Positions 1 through 12,700 of a stretch of DNA of 64,000 nucleotides are shown here, in pieces. Below the pieces are notes generated by a model, which saw only the letters and a list, made by a program, of their open reading frames with translations, did not search any database and was not told the origin of the DNA. Within the stretch, counting starts at the first letter, position 1; the number at the start of each line of letters is the position of its first letter. A program made the position numbers and the translations under genes. This stretch comes from Wuchereria bancrofti (taxonomy: Eukaryota; Nematoda; Chromadorea; Rhabditida; Onchocercidae), in the NCBI GenBank assembly GCA_005281725.1, contig SSBO01000009.1:11649843-11713842 (forward strand), given 5' to 3'.

Positions 1-327
1 CAAAAATTGCTGATACTTTTTTCTTAAATTAAACTCGTTGCTAAAAACTAATAAACTGTTTTCTCTATTGCTTTTGTTAGCAACAAGTATAAGTCGTGTC
101 ACTCGACTTGTATCCTATGTGCTACATATGGGTATGGGTAATGGATATGGGTAACATCTGAATGAGTAGTTTCCCTGGATTGAATAAAAAGTGTAAGTGA
201 TATCAAGAGTAATTCATAAGGAGTTGGAAAAACTTAACAACCATTTTTTTTTTCTTTGTTTTTACGATAAGTCGTAATATAATCGATAAGAAAAAAAAAT
301 CCCTGTAATGTCTATAAAAGCAAAAGA
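1..327. other. 5' flank or intron of the FAM184-like gene
   Basis: AT-rich, with a short imperfect ATGGGTA-type repeat near 127-153 and several A or T runs. No in-frame ATG for the following coding exon is visible: the ATG at 309 is in another frame. The true start codon of the FAM184-like gene therefore lies in an upstream exon, perhaps outside the window. Confidence 0.5.
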
Positions 328-3300
328 GTGAAAAAATTATCAGAGTATGTTCAGTTTGGTTATCTGTCCGATGAATTTGAGGAATGTTCGCCTAGCAGCC
401 GTCTTCAATCCATATCACCTCATATCTCTAGCAATGGCACCAGATCACCACGTCGGAAAAGCAAGTCACCTCAGCCACCTGATAACAGGTTCTTACTTCA
501 TTCATCAGAAACAGTTTCATTAAAAATTGCAGCTAATCAATTTAAGATATATTTATTTACATAATTATTTAATGGGGCTCAGCATAATCTTTACAAAGTG
601 TGAATAGAGTTATTCTTTCAAAGTATAAGTAATTAAAAATGACAGATGATGCAAGTGGTCAGAAAGAATAAAAAGTAAGCTGTGACTTTTGTGACAGAAT
701 GGATTTCAATTAATGTCAATAAATTCCATCGATTTATTTTAATTAGAGTAGACTTGACTATGAGTTTTATGTCTGTACCTGGCTAATTTATCAGTAATAA
801 CATTCGTAAAATCTTATTTGCAACAAATGAAAAATGTGTGTAGAGAAGAATAACAAATTCACTGCAGTACGGAAAGATGTGGTAACTGTTCGCCACAAAC
901 TAATGTAATCAGAGATTCGCGACCTGACATTATCGCTTGGCCGACACCACCAAATGCGCAAAGTGCTACTAATAACAGTAATCAGGGGAATGGTTCGGAG
1001 GAATCTACAAAGTTATTCTCCATCCTCAAAGTGGCTTCTTCAAGTAAAATTTTTTCGTCATAAGGAATAGATTGGAAAAATACAACTTTCAAAGAACATT
1101 ACAAATCTTAGCTACCTGATCAAAATCTTATTGGTCTTCATTTAGTATTTCAACTAAATTTCAGACATTCAAGTAGTCTTCGTATAAGTAAATTTCTTTA
1201 ATTCCAGCTGCACCTCGAGGGAGAGAAAGCGAGCTGAAAAAGAAAATACAAACTCTGGAAGATACGGTTGCTGAATATGAGCGACAGAAATATAATGTTA
1301 TGGGTACATTTAGGTTAGACTTGTGGGCCATTTTCCAAAATTTTCAAATGAATAGAAAAGAAGGAAGTGTAATAAAACTAATTTTTCTTCAATTATGCAT
1401 AAATGAAAGGAACTAATACTGGAAAATTTCAACATATATGTTATAGCGAATATAGAGAACGAGTAGCAGAACGAGAACGAAAACTGGAGGCGGAATATTC
1501 TAGCAGAATTATAGCTCTTAGCGAAGAAGTTCTTGGAGCTAAAAAGGATTTTGAAGCTCGGATGAAAAGCTTTCAAGCTTTACAAGTACCATTCACTATT
1601 CTTTGCCCTTTCACAAAATCATATTTATTTACAGAATTATCAAAAACTGGCTCCTCTTTTCTAAAATATGTGCCACTAGTTTACTGTTAGTATAGTATGA
1701 AATTAAGAGAAGAGAAATCAGAAATGCGATTTTCGTTCCCCTGAGTTTCCATTCTTCCTGAAGTTGGGTGAGACTTGAACCCAATTTAACTTAGGACAAA
1801 TTTGAGCGAGAAAAAGAACAAGCGCTTGAAAAATTACGTCAAGAACATCAGAAGGAGATTCAGTTACTGGAGCAACGTTTTTCCGAGTCACAGTTACTCA
1901 ATCTGGAACAAAAGTAGGTTTTTTTTTTTTTATTTATGAGATATACTTAATCAAAACATTTTCTATCTCTATTTGACATCATAAAGAATCAAAATGGACA
2001 TCCTGAAAATGGTTAACGAATGTTTGCTACAGATATATGATCGAAATTCAACGACTAGAAGAAGAACGAAAAAGTTTAAAAGCTGAAAAAGAGCGACTAG
2101 GAGAGACATTTGAAATGAAACTTCGAAGAGCACAAAGTTTATATGAAACCGAATTAACGGCAGCGAAAATGTTGTATTCAAAAGAACTTGAAGCGTTACG
2201 AGATCATGAAGAAGCCCTCAAGGAGGAACTTCTGGCACGGTACCATTTATATTTAGGCGTAGGATTCTGGTTATAATTCACACAGATTTCCAGACATAGA
2301 TAAGCACAAGTCACTCTATACATGTATATTGCACTCATAATGTACATTACAAAGGTATTCCTGAAGCAATTTTAAAGCCGGAAAATTAAACAAATTTTTG
2401 TTTTATCATCCTCGAATATAAATAAGCTTATATATACAGGCAAGATGAATTCCACGATCGTCTCCAAGAGTTACAAGATCAAACAAAACGAAGTAGAGAA
2501 GAACTTGCAACATGTAAGAATGAAGTAACAGCACTGGAAAAACGATTACTGGTAAAAGAGGCAGAAGTTGTGGCAATTTCTAAAGAGGTACTGGCAGTTC
2601 TTTTTAAAAATAAATATTTGCATGAATTTTAAGGCATAAATAGCAATTAAATCTTGTAAAATTTGATTTGCCCTAGTAGATTAAATTAGCATATTGTTCA
2701 AGAACCATCGAGAACACCTAATTCTTATTTTATTTGCCTTGATTTTTTTTTTTCATTTAATCCAAAATTAGACAATTTTGTCACTTATTATCAAATTCAT
2801 TTGAGAATTAACCTAAAAAGAATAGGTTGGCAATACTTTATACAGCTTGAAGAAGCTCGTAACGAAACGAACGACTCATTGAGGAAACTTTCACAAGTAG
2901 AAAACGAACTACAAGAAGCCAAACAACAATATCGACAACAGGAAGAGGAATTGCAACGCAAGTCCAGTAATGAATTTTCATTCATTCGTTTTTTCTTTTT
3001 TTCATGATTCAAACAAATGAATGAAAGAAATTGTATGGTGGACAAATTGTAGATTTACTGAATATCGTGGAAACTGCAAAGAGTAAACTGGAAGCATTCA
3101 TTCGAGATTTGCAAGCCGAAGTAAAAGCATTGAAAAACAAAGTTGAATTTTTGGAGAAAGAACGAGAAAATTTGCAAAGTCAAAGCGAAAGTCAGACAAA
3201 ATTGCAGAATTCACAAGTAAATGCTCTCGAAGCGGTCAGGTTTTTTTCCTACTCCTAAAGTCAAGATTATGTTTCTTATTAATTAGTAGGTCCAGGAAAA

Positions 3301-6300
3301 TCATTAATGAATACTTCTGTAAGCAAAAACAAAAACTATTTCGAAATTTCAGTCCTTACCAAATAGTAAATGACATTTCAAGCAAAAATTGTTTGGCAAA
3401 AAATTCGGGTAAAATGATTGAATTTTATTTAATATAAGGTTCTGGAATCAGTGACAAAAGAAAAAGAATCGACGAAGGATCACTATGAAAGCCTCTTAGA
3501 AAGAGAACGTCAACAGGCAGAGGAGCGTGAATATGCAATGAAGAAAGAATTCAGTTCGAAATTAAATGAACTCGAATCGCAGTACAACAATTTAAAGGAT
3601 CATCTGGAACATAATACGAAGCGAAACGTAGAACAGGTATTTTCGTATCAGTTAACAGTCAGCTAACTGCAATCTTCTCTCACCTTCTCCTATAAGACAT
3701 TTCAATCCTACTACCAATCAATAAATATATTCATATTCAGACATAGGAAATTGCCTGAAAATTTCCGGAATTTGTTTGTTTTTTAAATGCAACATTGTTG
3801 AAATTTTGCAATCCAGGAAATACTGGACGTTAAGGAAGAGAACCGTGCATTATTGACAGAAGTGGATACATTGAAACATAAGCTTGACCTACTGCTAGAA
3901 AGCAACGATGTATGTTTATTTTTTAGCTCAGTGTCTTTGAAGAGTACGATGTTGTTCTTTATAATATTGACGAAAATGTTGAAAAGTGTTGCTGCAAGAA
4001 CTCATTGTTACAATTTTGAATTCTTTCCTAATTCGAATCAATTGAATATTTATATTTTCATTTGTTTATCCTTCGTTAATTCAATCAACGAATCAATTTT
4101 TCATTCTCTTTTAATCATATAAATTTAAAACCGTAATTCGATTTATATTATACCGTTAAGTACTATGGTACGTTTTTAAATTCATTCGGAAAGTTTATTT
4201 TTAATTGTTCATAAATTATCCATAACAAGTATGCATGAATTATGACAGTTACGCTGAAACTAATGAATTTTGGAAATATTCAGGATAACGATAGTGGAAC
4301 AATACGAAAAATCAAGCAATTAATTGATGAAAGCGACCAAATGAAAAATGAAGTGGAAAAATACAAAGAGCTATTGAATAAGAAAGAGTTAGAAATAAAA
4401 AAATTAGAGCAGCTTGAGCGACAACGTACTACAGTTGATGAGATGTCAGTTATCAAAGATGAAATTGGGTATGTACTTCTATTATACAGGAATTCTAATT
4501 TAAAATACCAGTTTTTGTAATAGAATAATTATTTTTCACAGCTGCATATGTGCTTACTAGCACAGAGTAATGATACATCGATCTTGCATTATAGATTCCA
4601 ATTAATGAATTCAGATGGATATTTGAAAAGAGATGAAGAAGTGAAGAAGTTGAAAACCGAGGTAATACAAAAGCTTAATTCTTAATTCATTTCTGGCTCA
4701 TTTTACTTCTTCGATTTTCAGAATCAATTTTTAGAATTACTTTAGATTGCTGAACTCTTAGCTGAACGAGAGGATGTGGTAATTTTAAATGAAAATTTAA
4801 TGAAATTAAAGTCTGAAAACGAGAAATTAATAAATCAGCTCAGGTATTCGAATGCTCAAGATTCAAGTGACATTAGAAACAGTGGACAAATGGTATGTTA
4901 TTTTTCTGTAATTTGCTTGAGTAAATTTAATCCATTCTTGTAATCGCAATCAACATACGTCTCCTCAGAAGAACATGGCTTTCGTAGATTTAGAATGATT
5001 CATGCAATTTGTGACCTTTTTTTTTTTTTTTGTGACATATTTTTGATCCATCGGTCCACTTCTGTAATATTAATTTTTTTTTCTCCCTTTTTACTTCAAC
5101 TTTAGAAAGTAAAACAAACTTTTCAAGAGATCCGATGTGGAGCAAAGAATGACTGATGAGATTGGTCAGAAATGGCAAAGTACGGAAATCTCAGAAATCA
5201 GTGAGAGACGTTTGCGAGGTATGAAAAAATTTTTCCTTGACACTCTCTATAGCGTATTAATTAATGACTTAATTTAATTATAGCTGGAATTTTTCGTAAT
5301 TTTCTTTTTTTTTTGCGTTGGTCAAAATGCTGTGAAGTCTCGAAATGACTGCAACATTCATTTATTAATCCCACTGCTCGACCCTTTCGGTGCTAAAATT
5401 ATTATCACTCAATCAATTATCAAGTAGTTCATGAACAATTTCAGAAGAGTTTCAAGCACACTTGGAAGAAAGAGTTGAAGAAGAAACGTTGAAAGTAACA
5501 TCCAGATATGAAATGGAAATCAAAGAAGCCAAAAACAGTGCCAATGAAAAGGCTATTTTTTTTCAGTGCCAGTAAAATCATATGCATAATGACTGAGTAA
5601 TATTAAATCTACGACTTTAAAAATGCATTTTACACTTTCTGAAATCCCTAAAGTTAGGAACTTTCTGGAATTTTCGCAGTACTTCACTACTCTTGCCTTC
5701 AGTTTTCAAAACTTTGGAACTTCAAAAAAAATCTTCGAAGCTAAATTAACTGATAGAATTTCCAGAATAAAGAATTAGAAGAGAATATGAATATTCTGAA
5801 AAACGACTGCAGCCAAAAAACAAAACAAATAACGGAGCTATCCGATAAAAATAAGAAATTAATGGATGAAATAAGTGCGATACATAATGAACTTGAAAAG
5901 AAAAATCAGGAAATCAAAAACTTCAGCAAAAAAACGGACGAATATCTCAGGTAAAAACTGACTTAATTTAATAACCAATATTTCAAGATTCCATTAAAAA
6001 CAATTGACAGATCATCTAGTCCGACACGTAACTGAAAGAATTTATGATGGTGATTTCAAATTTTATCAGGAAGCGAGAAAATCAACAAGCTCAGATACTT
6101 GAGAAAAAAATCGTAAATTTGAATAAGGAACATGAAAAAGCGATCGAAATGATGAAGAAACATGAAACAGAATTGGTCAACAAGTATCAGAAGCTTCAAC
6201 AACAGCTTGCAATTAAGTTTGCGTTTTTACCAATATTTTGTTAGTTGCTATTTTTTTTTTTAGACCTTCATAGATGAATTAAAAATCTATCAGAATTTAA

Positions 6301-7717
6301 CATATCGGTGCTTTGTCATCAGCATTTTTCCTGAAAATAACATACATTGCGGCTTAGCAACAATGTTTCAGACCTGAAACTGGCACACATGGGATACAAA
6401 CAAATATTGAAGATGGAAATGAAGCAGGAACGAGTAAAATAAATCCAGAATTAAGTGAACAAATACAACAGTTGCAGAAAGCACTTGGAGTGAGTAATAT
6501 TTTTATGTATTTGCTTACTATTTATTCAAAATAATATATAAATAACTTTCGAAAGCTCAAAGGTTAGAAGCTATTTGGCAGTTTCGTGGTACTAGTAGAA
6601 CAATCAAGTTTTCTTATTAAACTTAAGCATCTAGAAAGTTTGCTCATTAATTATTTAGGAAAAAGATGCTCTCATATCTCAGCTGCAAAAAGCCATAGAA
6701 ATTTTACAAGAATCCGAAATAGAGGACAAGAAAAACAGATCGGTTGGTTGTCTCTTTAACATTGTTGTGATATGTCTGTATACAATTCGATTTTAATACA
6801 ATAACATAAAACTGGAGCGAACCTCCTTAACTGGTAGAGAATTATTTTGGTCGAAAATTTAAACTTTAAATTCAGTTATTCAGTCTTACTTTCAAAGCAA
6901 AATACATCATATTCAGAACAGTTTCACGGCTGGTGAAGGTTCCAAAAATCAAACAATTACAAACAATTTACAAATTTTACTTACTGAAACGCAACGACAA
7001 GCTAAAAGTAACTCGAAAAGTAGTGGTAAGCAAGAGCTTACCAAGGGCAAAAAAAAGAAGGAAAAAGAAAGTAGCGCAAAGGATAAAGTAAAGTTAGTGG
7101 TTTCATACTAATTTTTTATTCCATACTTATAACCATTAGTTAGATCTGATTTTGAAGATCAAAAACTAAAACGTCATATAAATTTATCCATCTAATTTTC
7201 GACCTTAAGTTGAGTAATTTCAATTTCAATCTTTAGTTTCAGTTTTTGGATTGAATAATTTCTCATTCCAGTCATTGCGCAACTGGTATACCAAGGCCAA
7301 AGTCACCCAGTTATTCCGCCCGGCTTTATGAACGAAGTCTTACAAAGTCAAAATCACCAACAGTAGATATAATAAAGCAAAAAGAGGACAAAAGGTAATT
7401 CACACATTCAAGCAACAAGTTCAGACTAGGATCTACATTTTCAATGCTGTGATTTTCCGTTTCACCTGTTGAGATGAAAAGATCCTAAGTTTCTGGAATG
7501 ATGCTATTACTGCTGCTGCTGCTGCTGCAGTTTTGTTTGCAGAAGTCTGCTCTGTCCGGATTTCGAACGACCTTCGTCGACTGAGGAGCATAGACGAAGC
7601 TCACCTGGACGTCAGCCATCACTGCGTCCCAAAAAAGAAGCCACTTCGTCATCCATTGGTTCATCCAATTCTTCGGGTAATAAGGATGACTTGAAGAGAC
7701 CTGCTTGGAAGTTCTAA
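328..7717 (+). CDS. FAM184-family coiled-coil protein (5' end unresolved)
   Basis: A long coiled-coil protein of the FAM184A/B family, whose biochemical role is poorly known. I join about 23 exons: up to 488, 868-1043, 1208-1313, 1447-1585, 1795-1913, 2033-2239, 2440-2587, 2846-2966, 3053-3234, 3439-3636, 3817-3909, 4284-4468, 4595-4661, 4746-4892, 5128-5218, 5445-about 5551, 5766-5950, 6070-6216, 6372-6489, 6660-6742, 6917-7092, 7272-7394 and 7543-7717. Phases agree at the joins except after the exon starting at 5445. Family assignment rests on ordered similarity to my recollection of human FAM184A in the first third, including RIIALSEEV, FEARMKSFQALQ followed by DKFEREKEQALEKL, and KLRRAQSLYETEL. 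The N-terminal segment is Ser/Pro-rich, the middle is Glu/Lys/Gln heptad-like, and the C-terminus is basic and Ser-rich, ending RPAWKF. The ORF seen at 328 opens with GTG, so this is not the real start. Confidence 0.75.
7511..7530. repeat. CTG trinucleotide run beside a 3' splice site
   Basis: About six CTG units end in CAG 12 bases before the acceptor chosen for the last FAM184-like exon. Both the repeat's own CAG (7528-7530) and the downstream TTTGCAG (ends 7542) could act as acceptors; they differ by 12 bases, so both keep the frame. Confidence 0.7.
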
Positions 7718-8305
7718 TTACAACTGTTGTCGACTGTCCAACATCCTGCAAATTAACTATTCATTCTTTACTTGTGTCTTTTCGTTCAATCTGCTAAGGA
7801 TAATATTTTATCTAATCTAACGAAGTTTTCCATACGCAAAGTAGAGTGAAATTTTAGCTGTCCATTTAGATTTGCTGCATTTAATTTCACCAAATTTAAT
7901 TTCATCCCAATTAATTCCAATCAGTGAAGGATATTACAAATAAAGATATTACAGCTGTACATTTTAGGAGTTATTCACAGTACTTTTATCATTTATAACT
8001 TACTATAGTAGTCTACATTAAGTTGCATCAGAAAACGGTTTCTTTGATTTTCGAGAGGTTTTTTTTTCATAGATTTTGGAAAGTAAATGTCTCTTTGATA
8101 TCATTTGAATTTAAAAATTATGTAATTCACTAAAACCATGCGTTTGGCTGTTATTACTAGTCTGTATGTTGCACTCTTACCATTGTACATTTGATCAATT
8201 CTATACAAATAATCTATACTGTTGCAAATCCAACATTCTGCACAATATGTGAAAAATGTTTTATTTAATTTCATCATCTGAGTTTATTTCGATTTCGAGC
8301 AATTT

Positions 8306-8512
8306 TCAACAAAGTGTTAGCAAAAATAGGCATAGGCGATAGTGGCTAGAATCTTCCATCTGAGGAGCAAATCCATACGTCCTCCTTCCATCGCAATTTA
8401 TTTCCGTGTTTTCTGGTTTTCTTCCTGATAATGACATGAAGTCAGAGAACCATTCACTATCCAGCAGTGCGGATAGTAAAGCGAAAGCTCTGTATAACAC
8501 CGATACGTCCAT
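8306..8512 (-). CDS. Candidate small protein or last exon, unknown function
   Basis: Unrecognised. An open frame on the minus strand gives 68 residues from the ATG at 8512 to a TGA at 8308-8306, and stays open upstream to about 8569. Composition looks protein-like, with few poly-Lys/Phe/Ile runs and GC higher than the flanks. It begins MDVSVLYRAFALLSALL, contains SLSGRK (a possible dibasic/amidation-type site) and ends hydrophobic (LCLFLLTLC). The opposite strand is closed by stops. No clear upstream exon or conserved domain was identified, so it could be chance. Confidence 0.3.
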   Translation of the reverse strand: MDVSVLYRAFALLSALLDSEWFSDFMSLSGRKPENTEINCDGRRTYGFAPQMEDSSHYRLCLFLLTLC

Positions 8513-8574
8513 AACTGCATCCTCTTTCGATATGACGCATAAACGTTGAACGTTTTCAACACAACGCACGGCTT

Positions 8575-8634
8575 CTCACACACAAACACACATAGACACA
8601 CACACACACACACATACACACACATAGATACACA
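8575..8634. repeat. CA/TG microsatellite
   Basis: Imperfect (CA)n tract interrupted by AAA and TAGA units. It produces spurious VCVCVC-type open frames on the minus strand, which I have not annotated. Confidence 0.9.
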
Positions 8635-8851
8635 ATGCCTATGAATTGACAATCTGACAAATAATTGAGCGAACTGTAAAGACGAAGGTGAAAACGCGTA
8701 GGATAATCAAGCATGTCGTGAACTTTTTCACGAAATTTCAACGTTGGAAAGTTAAACTATACCAATGTTACTACCGCCTATGTATGTATTCCTTCAAAAA
8801 TCTGAATAAACTTTTCATCATTGCCATAGGGAGAAAATAATTAGCGACGGG

Positions 8852-9010
8852 TCACGAAATTTGCATGCGACAATGTCCACTGTCGCGCATCGCGTCTGTT
8901 AGTCTCGCCTTTCTCCGTGCACTCTCCAACTTATCATTCTCATTCTTCCCCTTTGCATCCTTAAATACTTCCTTTAAACGGTTGTTTCTCCATTTCGCAT
9001 CATCATCCAT
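8852..9010 (-). other. Possible small coding stretch, unknown
   Basis: The minus strand is open for 52 codons from an ATG at 9010. The product would be charged (for example RLKEVFKDAKGK and ESARRKARL) and end CRMQIS before a TGA. The plus strand is also open over the same bases, from an ATG at 8865 to a stop near 9092, with a Ser/Phe/Leu-rich product. Both cannot easily be real. The minus-strand reading has the more natural composition, but no splice structure supports either. Confidence 0.2.
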
Positions 9011-9645
9011 ACATCCGCTAATCCTTTTCGAAACATACCCACCTACTCACATCAAAACAAACAAATGGACAGATACGCATATGCACGTGTAGACACGCAG
9101 ACGTGGATGGAATCAGGACTACACGGCTGAGATCGATGTGACATTTCATTGTACTGTTAAGATGAACAAAACTTGTGGGTCTGTATCAGTCGCTAAGTTT
9201 TTATTCTACTTAACAGTTCATTTCACAAGTATTGGATTATTGAGTTTGATTAGGGGTAAACATTTTCTCCATTTTGGATTGGAAAGAAAAGACAACTGTA
9301 ACTCTTGAAAAAAAAAGCTAATTTAAAGGAGAATCTCTCCTCACCACGAAATATTACTTTTCCCAAATTGATTCAGCAAACTATTACCGTTATCCGTCAC
9401 GTCAACCTCTTTCCTTTCCTTCTTTAGATCGACAAAAGAAATTTATTAGTGCCCCACCCTAACATACATTCATACAGACGGACAAACAGACGACAAGCAC
9501 ATACACATATATGCATGCGCACATGCGCTGAACACACCAACTTTTCACAGCTTTCTTTTGCTTAAAATGTAAAGTGTCATTGTATAGCGTTGTTTTAATT
9601 TCTTAAAAATGCGCGTTTTTCATTCTTTAAGTGTAAGATGTGATA

Positions 9646-9705
9646 TGATTTAGAGAATGTCATCAAAGTCACTCGTGATTTAGAAGATGTCACCACAGTC
9701 ATCCG
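9646..9705. repeat. Imperfect 30-base tandem duplication
   Basis: Two adjacent 30-base units, each starting TGATTTAGA and carrying ATGTCA and AGTCA in the same places, with about five or six differences. It lies 70 bases upstream of the RASSF first-exon acceptor. Confidence 0.6.
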
Positions 9706-9756
9706 GGATGGGGAAGCAAAGTTACATCGAACCAAAATTCTCTATTGCCTTTTTTT

Positions 9757-9778
9757 CTTACATGATTGTCATTTGCAG
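9757..9778 (+). promoter_or_regulatory. Likely spliced-leader trans-splice acceptor for the RASSF gene
   Basis: A T-rich stretch and TTTGCAG ending at 9778 lie 11 bases before the ATG at 9790, which aligns with the N-terminal methionine of vertebrate RASSF8 as I recall it. An acceptor this close to a start codon with no upstream coding exon is typical of nematode trans-splicing. It could instead be an ordinary acceptor after a 5' UTR exon. Confidence 0.5.
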
Positions 9779-9789
9779 CACTGGACGGA

Positions 9790-12700
9790 ATGGAAATAAG
9801 GGTCATCGTGGATGGAATCGAACGGAGTGTTTCCGGAATAACGAGTAGCACGACATGCGCTCAAGTTATTTATGCCCTTGCTCATGCTACGGGACAGAAG
9901 GGCCGTTTCGTTTTAATTGAAAAATTTGGAGATACGGTAAGTATTTAAGCGCTAATTTAGCGTAAAAAGATTCGCCGGAGACTTAACTGAATCGCAAGAA
10001 GTTTCTGGATATAATGCTGAACATTGTAGAAGAGACATTAGATATTCTAGTTCTCCGATTAAAAACTTTTCGATTTCTTTCCAAAAATTATTTGTAAACA
10101 TTTTGATTTAGGAAAGAAGTTTGGCACCGTTAGATCGACCGCTTGAAATGTTAAAGAAAAGGGGTACTCATTCACGTTGCGTGACGTTTCTGTTGAAGCA
10201 TCTAGATGAGGGTCCATTATCAGTTACCGGCGAAACTTACCTTGTTGATACTGACGATCGTTTGGTACTAATCACTAATCGATCTTTTTTACTTTCAATC
10301 GCTGTGCAGGAAATCTACGTTCCGAACTGGAAAGCATATCATTAGCAAGATTTTTTCGCATCTTTGTCATCCTTTCATAAATGTTGGTTTTAAGTAAGTA
10401 TAGTAGGGAACATACAAAGGTTTCTTGCTTTAGAAAATTTCGTTATTTGTTTATTTCAACCATTGTTTTCGAAAAAAGACAATTTAAGTGGTTATTTGCA
10501 AGGAGGATGTTGATTTCACTAGTAACTTTCACTCACCTTTTCTACCTAACCTTTTGCTCATCAAAGTTTATCTTTGTATACAGTTTGTGCGTCATGTCCA
10601 TTAACATATCGTTTCGTTTAACATTTTCTAATTACCAGTGGATTTTCTATTGGCGAAACTTATCTTGCCACCTTCTATATCTTATTTATTTTACATTATT
10701 CTTTCAGTTTTAAAATCTTTTCAATTTTTCATGATTTTAAAAATTTTAAGGAAAATTCACAACTGAAAGAACCATGCTTCACTTCACTGGTTAGTTCTGT
10801 ATTCCAAGGCGCACACATCAACGGTACTGATACTGAACAAAATCGAGGAGTAGTTTCTCCCACTGCCGTCCTTCCTTCGATGCCAGGCACATATTTCCCA
10901 ACTTACGATTATTCTTAGCTAGCTGAAATTTTTTAAAGGTGTGGAATCTTTACAACTTGAAGGTTATTGTGCACCACTTTCAAAGTTATTGTGCATTTGC
11001 AGAACAATTGTATCGTCCAGTCTTCCAAAAAACCAGCATGCAAGAGGTGACCATTGAACGAATCAAGAATCGCCCACCTCCACCGAGTAAATTATATCGT
11101 GTTAGTTTAAGCAATAGCATAAGTGGAATGACTGAGTAGTTGCAGTGATTCTGTTTATTTCACATAAACAGAATCATTGCAACTGCTTTTTTTTTCTAAT
11201 TGTGTCATATATAGATACTTAATGACCAAGTATCCGTAAAAGAACAAGAACTGCTGAAATGTTTGTGATGATAATATTACAGTGATAATCACTATTATTA
11301 CAATACGTCACTGCCATTATGAGTAAGGCTGACACAAAAATTTTAGGAGCATAAATGGTTTCCGGTGTAATCAAAATTTTGAGAAATTTCCATACAAAAA
11401 AAAAATTATATAAGTTATAAGGTCATTGCAGCCTACCATGAAGTAATTGAACAACGTTTTACTTCTTTATCCAAACAAAATACGCCATTCTCATCATTAA
11501 CACCATTACAACCAGCTGATATTTCCGTCGATGACCAATCGCGCCTTATTAAGTTAGTTAACTATTGCTATATAATCGTTGGCTGTTTTACTAAGTAAAT
11601 CATCGTTGTTCTAAAACAGTTTAAGAAAACACACTTTTTATCCTCGAATTCTTTACCTTTCTAGGCAGCCCTGTTCTAACATTGTAAGCGATGTCCATAG
11701 CCCGAACAGTACACAATTTATTATCCTGTTGAACTTCAGTAAAACAATTTGTTATGCTTGAATAATTGTAAAATTATTCCAATTCTAGCAATGTAACGTC
11801 TCAGCCAATCAATCTGGATAGCAGTGGTATTTTGATAAGTAAGTTTTGTAATTTCAATTTTTAACTGTTCTGAAGGAAAGTTTGAATTTATTTCATGGTG
11901 ACTTCTCATTATTCTTTTTAACAAAAATGATTTTCCTAATTGGAGTAAGAAAAATCTTATACCATAACTGACAAGAAAATTTCGTGCAAAACGTGGAAAT
12001 AACTTTTAATCCAGCTGAGTTAGCATTGTTTTGAATCAGTGGATGTTTTCGTGAATTCTTGAAAATTTTTGTTTCCTTTTTCAAATTTAGTACATGCCAC
12101 TGAACATGTGTTAATTTTCCATTTTTCTTCCGAAATTGTTCGGTTTTTCGCAGAAAAATTGAGCACTAATGCTTTGGAAGAACTGATTCAAAATCAGAGT
12201 CAAATTATCGGTCAACAGAAAACTCATTTAGCCAGATTGGATCTTGCCGTCGACAATGCCCAACAACGAGAACTTATCCAAGTGATTATGCATGATTAGC
12301 TGTTATATTAATCTAATAAATTTTAAAATTTTGAAAATACAAAACTTTCTTTAGTTAAGTTCTCTCCAGTAGAATGTTGTTGATCATAAAAAAATCATGG
12401 AATTTAGATATGGAAGGTTGTTCCCTGCATCCCGAAACATGGTTCATTTATAATGATAACAGTAATTGCATGCAACTACGAAAGGTTCATTGAAAACCTT
12501 GGTTTTTTATGCGAAATAACTGAGTGACAAACTTATCTGTCCAAGGCATCCAATTTCTCATACTTGTCTGGAAAGTATAACAAAAGCGACATAATTTACG
12601 TTTCGAAATTTCCATTTTTTTAGCTGAAAAGACAACAGGAAAATTTAAGAGCTGTATTGAATCCGTTACGGGAACGTGACTGGCCAAACCGTTTACAACA

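Larger units (their letters stand above)
7718..9778. other. Intergenic region between the FAM184-like and RASSF genes
   Basis: Begins with the presumed 3' UTR of the FAM184-like gene; an AATAAA-like string occurs near 7940 (caaataaag). It holds a CA microsatellite, two weak minus-strand coding candidates (listed separately), pyrimidine-rich sequence around 8890-9010 and a 30-base imperfect tandem duplication at 9646-9705. Nothing else is supported. Confidence 0.6.

Noticed and set aside
1310..1576. Minus-strand frames across the FAM184-like gene, such as 1310-1576 and 2797-3045
   Set aside because: They are complements of Glu/Lys-rich coiled-coil exons, which give Ser/Phe/Leu-rich shadows.
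8398..8741. Minus-strand frames with VCVCVC runs
   Set aside because: They are translations of the CA/TG microsatellite.
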